NCBI GenBank assembly: GCA_011523445.1
Contig: WTGT01000088.1
Span: 1-9,754, forward strand
Length of the DNA: 9,754 bases
Source: Paracoccaceae bacterium
Lineage (GTDB): Bacteria; Pseudomonadota; Alphaproteobacteria; Rhodobacterales; Rhodobacteraceae
Direction: 5' to 3'
Shown here: in pieces, positions 1 through 6,110 of the stretch
How positions within the stretch are numbered: position 1 is the first letter of the stretch
Layout: each line of letters opens with the position of its first letter
Made by a program: the position numbers and the translations under genes
Notes under the pieces: generated by a model
What the model was told of the DNA's origin: nothing
Seen by the model: the letters and a program-made list of their open reading frames with translations, nothing else
Database searches by the model: none

Positions 1-341
1 CCTCCGGCCAGTACGATTTCGGCGTCTCCCAGTTTGATATGCTGTGTACCGATGCCAACAGCACGTAACCCTGAACCACAAACCTGATTGATTCCCCAGG
101 CTGCGGATTCAATTGGTAGGCCGGCCTTGATATGTGCCTGACGGGCAGGATTTTGACCCTGACCAGCAGTTAAGACCTGCCCAAGAATTGTTTCTGAAAC
201 ATCCGCTTTATCAACATTTGCCTTTTCGAGAACGGCTTCCATGACTTGTGCACCAAGTTCATCGGCCGGTACGCCAGCAAATGATCCATTAAAACTTCCT
301 ACAGGTGTTCTCCCAGCACCAGCAATTACAACTTCGTTCAT
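1..341 (-). CDS. Acetyl-CoA C-acetyltransferase (thiolase), N-terminal part, cut by window edge
   Basis: This is the first 113 codons of a thiolase that continues beyond base 1. The reverse-strand reading starts MNEVVIAGAGRTPVG, the usual N-terminus of biosynthetic-type (thiolase II, PhaA/AtoB-like) acetyl-CoA acetyltransferases. The acyl-accepting cysteine is Cys88 in NQVCGSGLRA, at the position expected for the family (about 88-89). GQGQNPARQA at residues 61-69 is also typical. Family members condense two acetyl-CoA to acetoacetyl-CoA, or run the reverse thiolysis, in the cytoplasm. The ATG at 339-341 is preceded by a GAAGGT Shine-Dalgarno-like stretch. The gene is divergent from the BKACE gene at 604, so the two could share a regulator. 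The second catalytic Cys and His lie outside the window, so substrate class and integrity cannot be judged. PhaA and AtoB cannot be told apart here. Confidence 0.93.
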   Translation of the reverse strand, partial: MNEVVIAGAGRTPVGSFNGSFAGVPADELGAQVMEAVLEKANVDKADVSETILGQVLTAGQGQNPARQAHIKAGLPIESAAWGINQVCGSGLRAVGIGTQHIKLGDAEIVLAG

Positions 342-393
342 AATATTACCTTCAGATTTAGGACCCACCCCAAAAAGGACGGGTTATATGAAA

Positions 394-412
394 TTACATA
401 GAAATTATGTAA
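394..412. promoter_or_regulatory. Palindrome TTACATA-N5-TATGTAA, candidate operator
   Basis: A perfect 7-bp inverted repeat with a 5-nt spacer lies in the divergent spacer between the thiolase and BKACE genes. It covers the candidate -10 (CATAAT, read on -, at 404-409) of the thiolase gene. The size and symmetry fit the binding site of a dimeric repressor. No regulator gene is in the window, so its identity is open. Confidence 0.4.
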
Positions 413-433
413 CTGTTGGACCAAACCAGACAA
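404..433 (-). promoter_or_regulatory. Candidate sigma70-type promoter for the thiolase gene
   Basis: On the reverse strand TTGTCT (428-433) and CATAAT (404-409) are separated by 18 nt, matching TTGACA at 4 of 6 and TATAAT at 5 of 6. The predicted transcript would start near 398 and carry a leader of about 57 nt before the ATG. Both elements are overlapped by palindromes (430-444 and 394-412), as expected of a repressed promoter. This is a consensus match only. Confidence 0.35.
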
Positions 434-444
434 ATAGTATTTGT
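430..444. promoter_or_regulatory. Palindrome ACAAATA-G-TATTTGT, candidate operator
   Basis: A perfect 7-bp inverted repeat with a single central base. It overlaps the candidate -35 of the leftward thiolase promoter and lies about 18 bp upstream of the candidate rightward promoter of the BKACE gene. It differs in spacing from the palindrome at 394-412, so the two may be sites for different proteins. AT-richness raises the chance of coincidence. Confidence 0.4.
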
Positions 445-461
445 ATCCGCCTGATACTTTA

Positions 462-490
462 TTGTTTGTAGAAGATGTTAGGACTAATAC
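462..490 (+). promoter_or_regulatory. Candidate promoter for the BKACE/hydratase unit
   Basis: TTGTTT (462-467) and TAATAC (485-490) with 17-nt spacing lie on the + strand upstream of the gene at 604. The implied leader would be about 105 nt. The match is moderate and the region is AT-rich, so this is tentative. Confidence 0.25.
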
Positions 491-603
491 AATTTTCAAG
501 TTTGAATATTTATTTTTACAAAAGTCCCATGGACCAAAAATCGTTACCCAAGGAAAAATATGTATTTTGAAATATTGGAGATGAAAACTGCAGGAGAAAA
601 TCA

Positions 604-1518
604 ATGCCATTGGAAATGAGTAGGGAAGTCTTCATAACCTGTGCTGTTACAGGGTCGGGAAGTACACAGGACAGAAGCGAATTTGTACCGAGATCGCCCA
701 AGGAAATAGCGAATAGTGCCATTGAGGCAGCAAAGGCCGGTGCAGCCATAGTTCATTGCCATGTTCGGGAACCCGATACCGGATTTCATTCCCGCAAGGT
801 TGATTACTATAGAGAGGTAACCGATCGAATCAGAGATTCTGATGTGGATGTGGTGCTGAATCTGACTGCTGGTATGGGGGGAGATCTGGTGATGGGGCCT
901 CCAAATTCACCCCTGCCTCTTGGTGATGGCACGGATTTGGCAAGTGCCGAAGACAGGGTTGAACATATCAGGCTTTGCCGGCCGGAAATTTGTACACTTG
1001 ATTGCGGTTCAATGAATTTTGCCGAAGCGGATTATGTCATGCTCAATACCCCGGGAATGCTTGACGAGATGTGTTCATTGATGATCGAAATGGGGGTGAA
1101 ACCGGAAATAGAGGCCTTTGATACCGGCAATCTGTGGTTTGCCAAGAGATTGGCCCAAAAGGGAATATTACCTGAACCCGTGCTGGTACAGCTCTGCATG
1201 GGAGTACCCTGGGGTGCACCGGATGATTTGAATACTTTCATGGCAATGGTCAACAATGTTCCAGAGACATGGACCTTTTCGGCTTTTTCGCTTGGCAGAA
1301 ACCAGATGCCATATGTTGCTGCAGCCGTTTTAGCAGGAGGTAATCCCCGCGTGGGATTGGAAGACAATCTATTTTTGAGCAAGGGTGTTCTTGCCCAAAA
1401 CCATCAACTGGTCGAAAAGGCCGTGAATATCGTGGAATCACTTGGTGCCAGAGTTTTGGGTCCCGGGGAAGTTAGAAAAAAATTGGATCTCACCAAAAGA
1501 AGTCCCTTAACTGAATAG
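604..1518 (+). CDS. Beta-keto acid cleavage enzyme (BKACE, DUF849 family)
   Basis: A 304-residue protein, full length for the family. BKACE enzymes are cytoplasmic metal-dependent TIM barrels. They exchange a beta-keto acid with acetyl-CoA to give acetoacetate and a new acyl-CoA. The founding member is Kce of lysine fermentation, and others cleave dehydrocarnitine. Visible signatures are the metal-binding pair His51 and His53 in VHCHVREP, NLTAGMGGD at 86-94, CTLDCGSMNF at 130-139, FDTGNLWFA at 172-180, and GLEDN at 251-255, whose Glu253 matches the third metal ligand. The ATG at 604 follows AGGAG (592-596) at 7 nt. The ATG at 616 (MSREVFITC) would match many family members better, but its Shine-Dalgarno spacing is worse. 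The hydratase gene follows after 33 nt, so co-transcription is likely. Acyl specificity cannot be assigned; dehydrocarnitine is one candidate. Confidence 0.92.
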   Translation: MPLEMSREVFITCAVTGSGSTQDRSEFVPRSPKEIANSAIEAAKAGAAIVHCHVREPDTGFHSRKVDYYREVTDRIRDSDVDVVLNLTAGMGGDLVMGPPNSPLPLGDGTDLASAEDRVEHIRLCRPEICTLDCGSMNFAEADYVMLNTPGMLDEMCSLMIEMGVKPEIEAFDTGNLWFAKRLAQKGILPEPVLVQLCMGVPWGAPDDLNTFMAMVNNVPETWTFSAFSLGRNQMPYVAAAVLAGGNPRVGLEDNLFLSKGVLAQNHQLVEKAVNIVESLGARVLGPGEVRKKLDLTKRSPLTE

Positions 1519-1551
1519 CAGTAATAGTGAAGCAAATAGGTATTTATAGTC

Positions 1552-2346
1552 ATGGATTCTTTGAGATTTGCGATTCAACCCAATGGTGTTGCCAAAGTTG
1601 TTCTCAATCGCCCGGATAAGAAGAACGCCTTCAATGGTGAAATGATTGCCAGGCTCAGGAAAATTGCCGAGGTCATAAACAAAGATCGGGAAATTAGGGT
1701 TGTCAATCTGATTGGAGAGGGTAGCTTTTTTTGTGCAGGGGCAGATCTTGAATGGATGAGAAAACAAACCACAAATTCGCTTGAGGAAAAATTCCGGGAA
1801 GCCATGGAATTGGCCCGAATGCTCAAGGCGTGGTATGACATAGGTGTTCCCGTCCTTACTGGCGTTCAGGGCGGTGCCTTCGGTGGGGGCTTGGGATTAG
1901 TGGTCCTATCGGATGAAGTCATCGGGGCAAGGGACACATGGTTCAGTTTCTCGGAAGTAAGGTTGGGTCTGATACCAGCTACCATATCTCCATATGTTCA
2001 CAGGGTTCTAGGCAACAAGGCAGGTGGCAGGCTTCTTCTATCAGGCAAGATTTTTTCTGTCGAGGAAGCCCAATCCGTTGGGTTGGTGGATGAGATTGTA
2101 CCCTGCGACACAATGGAATCAGCCCTGATTCAAAAAACGGCAAGTTATCTTGAAGGTTCACCGGAAGCAATCAGGTCCACCAAGAGGTTATTGCGGGAAT
2201 ATGGGGAGCCAATAACCGATGAAAAAATCAATAAAACCGTGCAAGCCTTGACAAGAATCTGGGAAGGGGAGGAAGCCAAGGAGGGGATCAATTCATTCTT
2301 CTCGAAAAAGAAACCATCCTGGAGTTCAAATGCAGTTGATATTTGA
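1552..2346 (+). CDS. Enoyl-CoA hydratase/isomerase family protein, LiuC-like (methylglutaconyl-CoA hydratase-like)
   Basis: A 264-residue crotonase-fold protein. The oxyanion-hole segments are CAGADLEWM (61-69) and GGAFGGGLGL (107-116). The active-site strand reads FSEVRLGLIPATISPYV (133-149), with Glu135 at the position of the second catalytic Glu of enoyl-CoA hydratases. The first catalytic Glu, normally in GGGCEL-type motifs, is replaced in GGGLGL. The same pattern, with SEVRxGL and xxISPxV, is what I associate with LiuC-type hydratases of leucine and isoprenoid degradation. Family members add water to a 2-enoyl-CoA in the cytoplasm. The gene starts 33 nt after the BKACE gene with only a weak AGG upstream, suggesting translation within a shared message. 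Biotin-dependent carboxylase genes, the usual liu neighbours, are absent, so the leucine assignment is not secured. Confidence 0.85.
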   Translation: MDSLRFAIQPNGVAKVVLNRPDKKNAFNGEMIARLRKIAEVINKDREIRVVNLIGEGSFFCAGADLEWMRKQTTNSLEEKFREAMELARMLKAWYDIGVPVLTGVQGGAFGGGLGLVVLSDEVIGARDTWFSFSEVRLGLIPATISPYVHRVLGNKAGGRLLLSGKIFSVEEAQSVGLVDEIVPCDTMESALIQKTASYLEGSPEAIRSTKRLLREYGEPITDEKINKTVQALTRIWEGEEAKEGINSFFSKKKPSWSSNAVDI

Positions 2347-2372
2347 CTTCAAAGATATTGTGCTTTATCTGA

Positions 2373-2442
2373 ACAAAGAAAATTGAGGTGAATCTACAAT
2401 TAGGGTATTGCATATCAAGTAAATTCATTTTATTTTCTTTGT
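2373..2442. repeat. 11-bp perfect inverted repeat with 48-nt spacer
   Basis: ACAAAGAAAAT at 2373-2383 and ATTTTCTTTGT at 2432-2442 are exact reverse complements in the spacer between the hydratase and STAS genes. The arms are A/T-rich and the loop is long, so it is a poor intrinsic terminator. It could be a protein site or chance. Confidence 0.3.
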
Positions 2443-2498
2443 AAATTTAAAAGGCTTCCTATATAAGTGTAGGTGTAAGTAATAAAGGGTCACAGTTT

Positions 2499-2834
2499 AT
2501 GGATATAAATGCCACCAAAGAGGGTAACATCCTGATTTCAAAACCGTTGGGCAGATTGGATGGTACCAACTCCAGGGATTTTGAAGAAAACTTAAAATCA
2601 CAGTTGAGTGATGATGTAAATAACTTGATTATTGATTTGGAGGATTTGGTCTATATCAGTAGTGCGGGTCTGAGGGCTATACTATTGCTAGCAAAAACTC
2701 TCAATTCCAAAGGCCAAAAGCTTGTACTTTGTTCCTTGTCGGACCAGATAATGGAAGTTTTTGAAATTAGTGGATTCAACAAGGTCATTTCAATCCATGC
2801 TGACAGGTCAAGTGCCATTTCCAGCATGAGTTGA
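2499..2834 (+). CDS. STAS-domain anti-sigma-factor antagonist (SpoIIAA/RsbV/HsbA-like)
   Basis: A single-domain STAS protein of 111 residues, the usual size of RsbV/SpoIIAA. The core reads LIIDLEDLVYISSAGLRAILLLAK (as LIIDLEDL at 43-50, then VYISSAGLRA at 51-60). Ser54/Ser55 is at the site phosphorylated in this family, with Ser55 the better match to the DS[ST]G serine of RsbV. Unphosphorylated antagonists bind an HATPase-type anti-sigma kinase and free its target; phosphorylation releases them. The gene faces the HATPase gene at 2890-3309 across 55 bp, so its likely partner is next door but transcribed convergently. An AAAGGG about 10 nt upstream of the ATG is the likely ribosome site. The output target (sigma factor, diguanylate cyclase or other) is not in the window. 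Confidence 0.9.
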   Translation: MDINATKEGNILISKPLGRLDGTNSRDFEENLKSQLSDDVNNLIIDLEDLVYISSAGLRAILLLAKTLNSKGQKLVLCSLSDQIMEVFEISGFNKVISIHADRSSAISSMS

Positions 2835-2889
2835 TTAATTTACAAGAAAAGTGGTGTAAGTAGGGTCTTTTCAGTCCCAATCTTCTAAA

Positions 2890-3309
2890 TCACTCAGATT
2901 TATCCACAGAAATTCTAATGGTATTTTTATCGTTTGTCCTTACATAGGAAATTTCTGATACCATTGTTTTAACCAAATGCACACCCAATCCACCAATGGG
3001 ACGGTCTTCTAACAATGCTTCCGTGTTGGGAACAGGTGCTTCTTTTAATGGATCAAATGGTCTGCCATCATCAATTATTTCCATGGAAATATCCTGCCCA
3101 TTGTCAATCAATTTGAGACTGACGTTCGTTTCTTTCCCGGGATGGCCGTAATTTAGGGCATTCAATATTATTTCTTCCAAAATCAATTTGATTTTGAAAT
3201 TCAGTGCAACGGGCCACCCATGACTGTCCGAAAAATCTTGGACAACGTGCTCAAGCTTAACCAACCCATCATCAGGGTTGTTAATTTTGATGTTCAATTC
3301 ATTGCTCAA
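2890..3309 (-). CDS. RsbW-like HATPase, serine-kinase anti-sigma-factor type
   Basis: A 139-residue GHKL-type ATPase domain protein. The N box is EEIILNALNYGH with Glu45/Glu46, Asn50 and Asn53. The G1 box is IIDDGRPFDP with Asp81 and Gly82, and the G2 box is RPIGGLGVHLVK around 103-114. Length and motifs fit the RsbW/SpoIIAB group (HATPase_c_2), which bind a client protein and phosphorylate the STAS antagonist. The start is TTG at 3307-3309, inside the stop of the upstream phosphatase gene (a TTGA overlap of 4 nt), with AAGGGA upstream; this points to translational coupling and equal dosage. There is no N-terminal sensor or membrane segment. The client is unknown because no sigma factor is adjacent. 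Confidence 0.9.
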   Translation of the reverse strand: MSNELNIKINNPDDGLVKLEHVVQDFSDSHGWPVALNFKIKLILEEIILNALNYGHPGKETNVSLKLIDNGQDISMEIIDDGRPFDPLKEAPVPNTEALLEDRPIGGLGVHLVKTMVSEISYVRTNDKNTIRISVDKSE

Positions 3310-4490
3310 GAAGGTGTCCCTTGGTATTTTGATGGTCCATCGTATCTAATGACCAAACAGGTAATATCATCAGACTGCGGTATACCCTTGGAAAATTCAT
3401 GAACAGAATCAACCAATGTCGTAACCAAATCCTTATCACCCGCCTTGATGGTTTCCTGGACAAATTCGATTAATCTGGCCTCACCATACAGTTCGCCATC
3501 AACATTCATTGCTTCGGTTATGCCATCGGTATAGAATATAATTTGATCACCTTTCTCCAAGGTAATCTCCTTGTCTTCAAAAATGAATCCTGGAAACATG
3601 CCCAGAGCAATTCCACCTGGCATGCCAAGGTATTCTGCATTACCGTTTTCGTTCACAAGAATAGGTGGATTGTGGCCTCCATTGGCAAAAATAAAGGAAC
3701 CAGTATCGATATTGAACACTCCATATATGAGTGTTACAAACATACCAGCATCATTATCCTCAATAAGCAGTTCATTTACATCTTCGAGAACTGTAGTGGG
3801 ATCGCTTTTGGAAATTGCCGAGCCCTTGAGCAATGTTCGACTAGACATCATGAACAAGGCGGCTGGTACACCTTTATCAGACACATCTGCAATGGAAATA
3901 GCTATTTTGTTATCGGGTAGCTTTACCGTATCAAAAAAATCCCCACCAACATTTCTGGCAGGCGTCATGGTTCCAAAAATCTTGAAGTTTGGTCCTTCCG
4001 GGAGGACAGAAGGTAGAATTGATTGCTGCATCTTATTGGCGATTTGCAGCTCCTGATCAAGTGCAATTAGCTTTTTCTTTGAAGCTTGTGCCTCCCGCCA
4101 TAACTTGATGTGATTGATTGTTCTCGTGATGGTTACCTTCAGATCCTCGAAATCAATGGGCTTAACTACAAAATCAAAAGCACCCTCATTCATGGCCATT
4201 CTTATATTCTTCATATCACCATAGGCAGATACAATGATGGCCCACAAATCCGGATTTACTTCGGGAATCTTCCTGAGAAGGGTTAACCCATCCATTTGAG
4301 GCATATTGATATCGGAAACAACCATGTCAATTTCCGGGTCTGTCGAGATTAAATTCAAGGCTTCGACACCATTTTCAGCGAAAACGAATTGATAGTTCTT
4401 CTTGCGAATTTCTCTTCGAAATCTTTGCAGAACCAGAGGTACTAGATCTGGTTCATCATCAACAAACAAAAGTTTATAAGTGTTTTTCAT
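3306..4490 (-). CDS. Response regulator with PP2C-type serine phosphatase output (RsbU/SpoIIE family)
   Basis: A 394-residue cytoplasmic protein with two domains. The N-terminal receiver (about 5-125) has the acidic pair Asp11-Asp12, phospho-acceptor Asp60 in VVSDINMPQMDG, Ser88 and Lys110 (VVKPID). A helical linker (about 125-155) with coiled-coil character follows. The C-terminal PP2C/SpoIIE domain (about 165-385) shows GGDFFD (182-187), ADVSDKGVPAALFM (201-214), ANGGHNPP (269-276), FYTDGITEA (319-327) and SDDIT (373-377); these carry the acidic residues that bind Mn/Mg. The expected role is dephosphorylation of the STAS protein, controlled by a histidine kinase encoded elsewhere. It overlaps the HATPase gene by 4 nt. 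In Pseudomonas HsbR, receiver, phosphatase and HATPase are one chain; here the HATPase is separate. A promoter candidate begins inside the neighbouring IS end. Confidence 0.93.
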   Translation of the reverse strand: MKNTYKLLFVDDEPDLVPLVLQRFRREIRKKNYQFVFAENGVEALNLISTDPEIDMVVSDINMPQMDGLTLLRKIPEVNPDLWAIIVSAYGDMKNIRMAMNEGAFDFVVKPIDFEDLKVTITRTINHIKLWREAQASKKKLIALDQELQIANKMQQSILPSVLPEGPNFKIFGTMTPARNVGGDFFDTVKLPDNKIAISIADVSDKGVPAALFMMSSRTLLKGSAISKSDPTTVLEDVNELLIEDNDAGMFVTLIYGVFNIDTGSFIFANGGHNPPILVNENGNAEYLGMPGGIALGMFPGFIFEDKEITLEKGDQIIFYTDGITEAMNVDGELYGEARLIEFVQETIKAGDKDLVTTLVDSVHEFSKGIPQSDDITCLVIRYDGPSKYQGTPS

Positions 4491-4514
4491 CTAATTCGTC
4501 CAAAAATCTTGTTT

Positions 4515-4542
4515 ATAATATATTATTTTGGCTCTTCCCCAA
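4515..4542 (-). promoter_or_regulatory. Candidate promoter of the phosphatase-HATPase unit, part inside an IS end
   Basis: On the reverse strand TTGGGG (4537-4542) and TATTAT (4515-4520) are 16 nt apart, with a predicted start near 4508, a short leader and then the ATG at 4490. The -35 lies within the ISL3-type terminal repeat that begins at 4530, while the -10 is in flanking DNA. That would make it a hybrid promoter. Consensus match only. Confidence 0.4.
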
Positions 4543-4555
4543 ATATAGTGGGTAA
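4530..4555. repeat. ISL3-type terminal inverted repeat (one end)
   Basis: GGCTCTTCCCCAAATATAGT starts at 4530 and points inward to the transposase remnant, whose stop codon is at 4558. From memory, ISL3-family ends begin GGCTCTT or close to it, and the distance to the transposase stop is normal for these elements. No matching GGAAGAGCC-type end is present at the other side (4925-5000), so only one end survives. The 8 bp outside it (ATTATTTT, 4522-4529) would be one copy of the target duplication; no second copy is seen. Confidence 0.6.
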
Positions 4556-4557
4556 AG

Positions 4558-4929
4558 TCACCTGTCAACTCCTTCAGGATATAGGTTCAGATCACCCAAA
4601 TGGAAGTGGATATTGGCAATGAACCTCTGCTTGTTGCGATATCCCCTGCTCTTCACCTTGATCATCCTGATCCGGCTGTTGAGACTCTTGGCCGGACCGT
4701 TGCTGACCTTCAGGACCACCGCATTGATGATTCCACACAGATGTTTCCTGACCATCCTGGCGGCTTCCTTCATCGGCTCAAGACGATACCGCATGGTTCA
4801 ACTCAACCAGCGCTTCCATCCTTTCAATGCCCAGCCACGGTGGATATACCGTCACAGCGACATCGCCGTCTCCCTGATCGCCCAGACCCGGGCCGTCTTC
4901 AGTGATGAATTCCGTAATAGGCTTTGAGG
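4558..4929 (-). pseudogene. Degenerate ISL3-family transposase, C-terminal fragment
   Basis: One reverse-strand frame gives a continuous ISL3 transposase C-terminus: SLKTARVWAIRETAMSL, stop, RYIHRGWALKGWKRWLS, stop, then TMRYRLEPMKEAARM through INAVVLKVSNGPAKSLNSRI to RGYRNKQRFIANIHFHLG and LNLYPE. The family normally has Trp at both stop positions (4852-4854 and 4798-4800, TGA for TGG). It also has Glu in GPAESLNSR, where this copy has Lys (AAG for GAG). That Glu is the last acidic residue of the DDE catalytic triad. All three changes are G to A on the coding strand. Upstream of about 4929 the similarity ends, so some 300 N-terminal residues are missing. It is certainly non-functional and is relevant only as a scar of an old insertion and deletion between the phosphatase and transporter genes. 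Confidence 0.85.
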
Positions 4930-4992
4930 GTGGACCGATTCCAAGGTTAATTGGCCCATCTTTCGGAAAACTACCTTGTCAGGGGGAAACTC

Positions 4993-5970
4993 CTATAGAG
5001 AAAACCTTTGCCAGATTGTTTTCAGTTTTCTTAGTATGCCAATCCTGATGTCAAGCTTGGCCTCCAAAAACAAAACATATACTCCAGAACCAAGAATCAA
5101 TAACATGCCAAGGGCTGAAACGATACCTGGAATTTCCCCCCAAATCAGGTAACCCCAAAAAATTGACAATACCAATGCCGTATATTCAAAGGGAGTTACC
5201 AACCCTGCCTCACCATAGCGGTAGGCCTGGGAAACCAAAAAACCGGCCAGAGCAGTGCAAATCCCGATAAGTGGAAAAAAGACCAGAGCTATTCCCGTTG
5301 GTGTTTTCCACCCTCTGGTTAGGAAGTCGATTGATTGATTAGTAGAGATATTATAGCTGCCATCCCAAAGGACCAGACTCATGGTCCCACTTACCACCAG
5401 AAACATAATCTGAATATAAAAGGAAAGAGCACTGGCACTTTCCGTAAGGCCAACACTTCTCGTTAAGGTATTGGTTATGGCATAGCAAATGGCAGCTAGT
5501 ACCGGTAACAGGTAGGCCCACTGGAACTGGGTGGTCCCCGGCTGGACAATCAAAAAGACGCCTCCCAATCCGATTATCAGGAGAACCCACCTGACTAAAT
5601 TGACATGCTCTTTCAGGAAAATCGCAGAAAAGATTGTTATCAACAATGGAGCAACAAAAAAGATTGATACGGCCGTACCAATAGGAATAATAGCCAGCCC
5701 TGCAAAGAAAGCCACATTGGCACAGACGATGGCCAATCCTCTGAAAATATGCAGAAAGGGCCTTCCTGTTTTTAGCTTGGAAAACCCCCCTTCATATTGG
5801 ACAAAAATGGAAAGGGTTATGGTAATTGCAATTACCGATCTGGTCAGGACAATCTGGTGCAAGGGGTATTCAGGACTTAACAGCTTAATTATTGCATCAT
5901 TAAGTGAAAAGGAGGTTGAGGCCCCAAGGGCACAAAAAATAGCTATTTTGTTTCTAAGACTTTTTTCCAT
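4993..5970 (-). CDS. EamA/DMT-family inner-membrane transporter
   Basis: A 325-residue protein with ten hydrophobic segments in two five-helix halves, roughly 8-28, 38-58, 72-92, 95-118, 126-143 and then 152-170, 183-202, 226-247, 256-276, 281-301. This is the standard duplicated EamA layout of drug/metabolite transporters in the inner membrane. Typical features are the charged loop FLKEHVNLVRW (118-128) after helix 4 and SQAYRYGEAGLVTPFEY (247-263) before helix 9. Substrates in the family range from amino acids to nucleotides and cannot be predicted here. A short basic tail (304-325) ends the protein. The ATG at 5968-5970 is preceded by AGAGG. The reading frame is intact up to the edge of the IS scar, and no clear terminator follows it. 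It is probably a single-gene unit. Confidence 0.9.
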   Translation of the reverse strand: MEKSLRNKIAIFCALGASTSFSLNDAIIKLLSPEYPLHQIVLTRSVIAITITLSIFVQYEGGFSKLKTGRPFLHIFRGLAIVCANVAFFAGLAIIPIGTAVSIFFVAPLLITIFSAIFLKEHVNLVRWVLLIIGLGGVFLIVQPGTTQFQWAYLLPVLAAICYAITNTLTRSVGLTESASALSFYIQIMFLVVSGTMSLVLWDGSYNISTNQSIDFLTRGWKTPTGIALVFFPLIGICTALAGFLVSQAYRYGEAGLVTPFEYTALVLSIFWGYLIWGEIPGIVSALGMLLILGSGVYVLFLEAKLDIRIGILRKLKTIWQRFSL

Positions 5971-6074
5971 GGACCTCTACCAATCTATTCCCTGATTAAT
6001 GTTCAAATAAATTGGAAACACCAGAATATTTTTGTCCCCTCCCTTCTTGACTTCAGACATATTTTGGCTGAAAC

Positions 6075-6110
6075 GCCCTTTTCATGGGGGGTCAGTACCT
6101 TGAAAAGGGC
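6075..6110. other. 10-bp perfect hairpin, 16-nt loop
   Basis: GCCCTTTTCA (6075-6084) and TGAAAAGGGC (6101-6110) are exact reverse complements. On + a T5 run starts five bases after the stem, giving a loose resemblance to a terminator, but no + strand gene lies upstream. It could be an RNA element, an operator or a relic of a mobile element. Confidence 0.45.

Noticed and set aside
2890..3309. HATPase as a sensor histidine kinase fragment
   Set aside because: There is no DHp/H-box, length and G2 box fit RsbW-type kinases, and the neighbours are a PP2C phosphatase and a STAS protein.
4798..4854. TGA read as tryptophan (recoding) in the transposase fragment
   Set aside because: TGA is a normal stop in neighbouring genes (for example at 2344-2346 and 2832-2834), and Trp is TGG in the nuo genes. 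Decay is the simpler explanation.
4600..4927. Open frames of about 100 codons on the + strand over the IS scar
   Set aside because: They are antisense to a clearly recognisable transposase C-terminus and show no family features.
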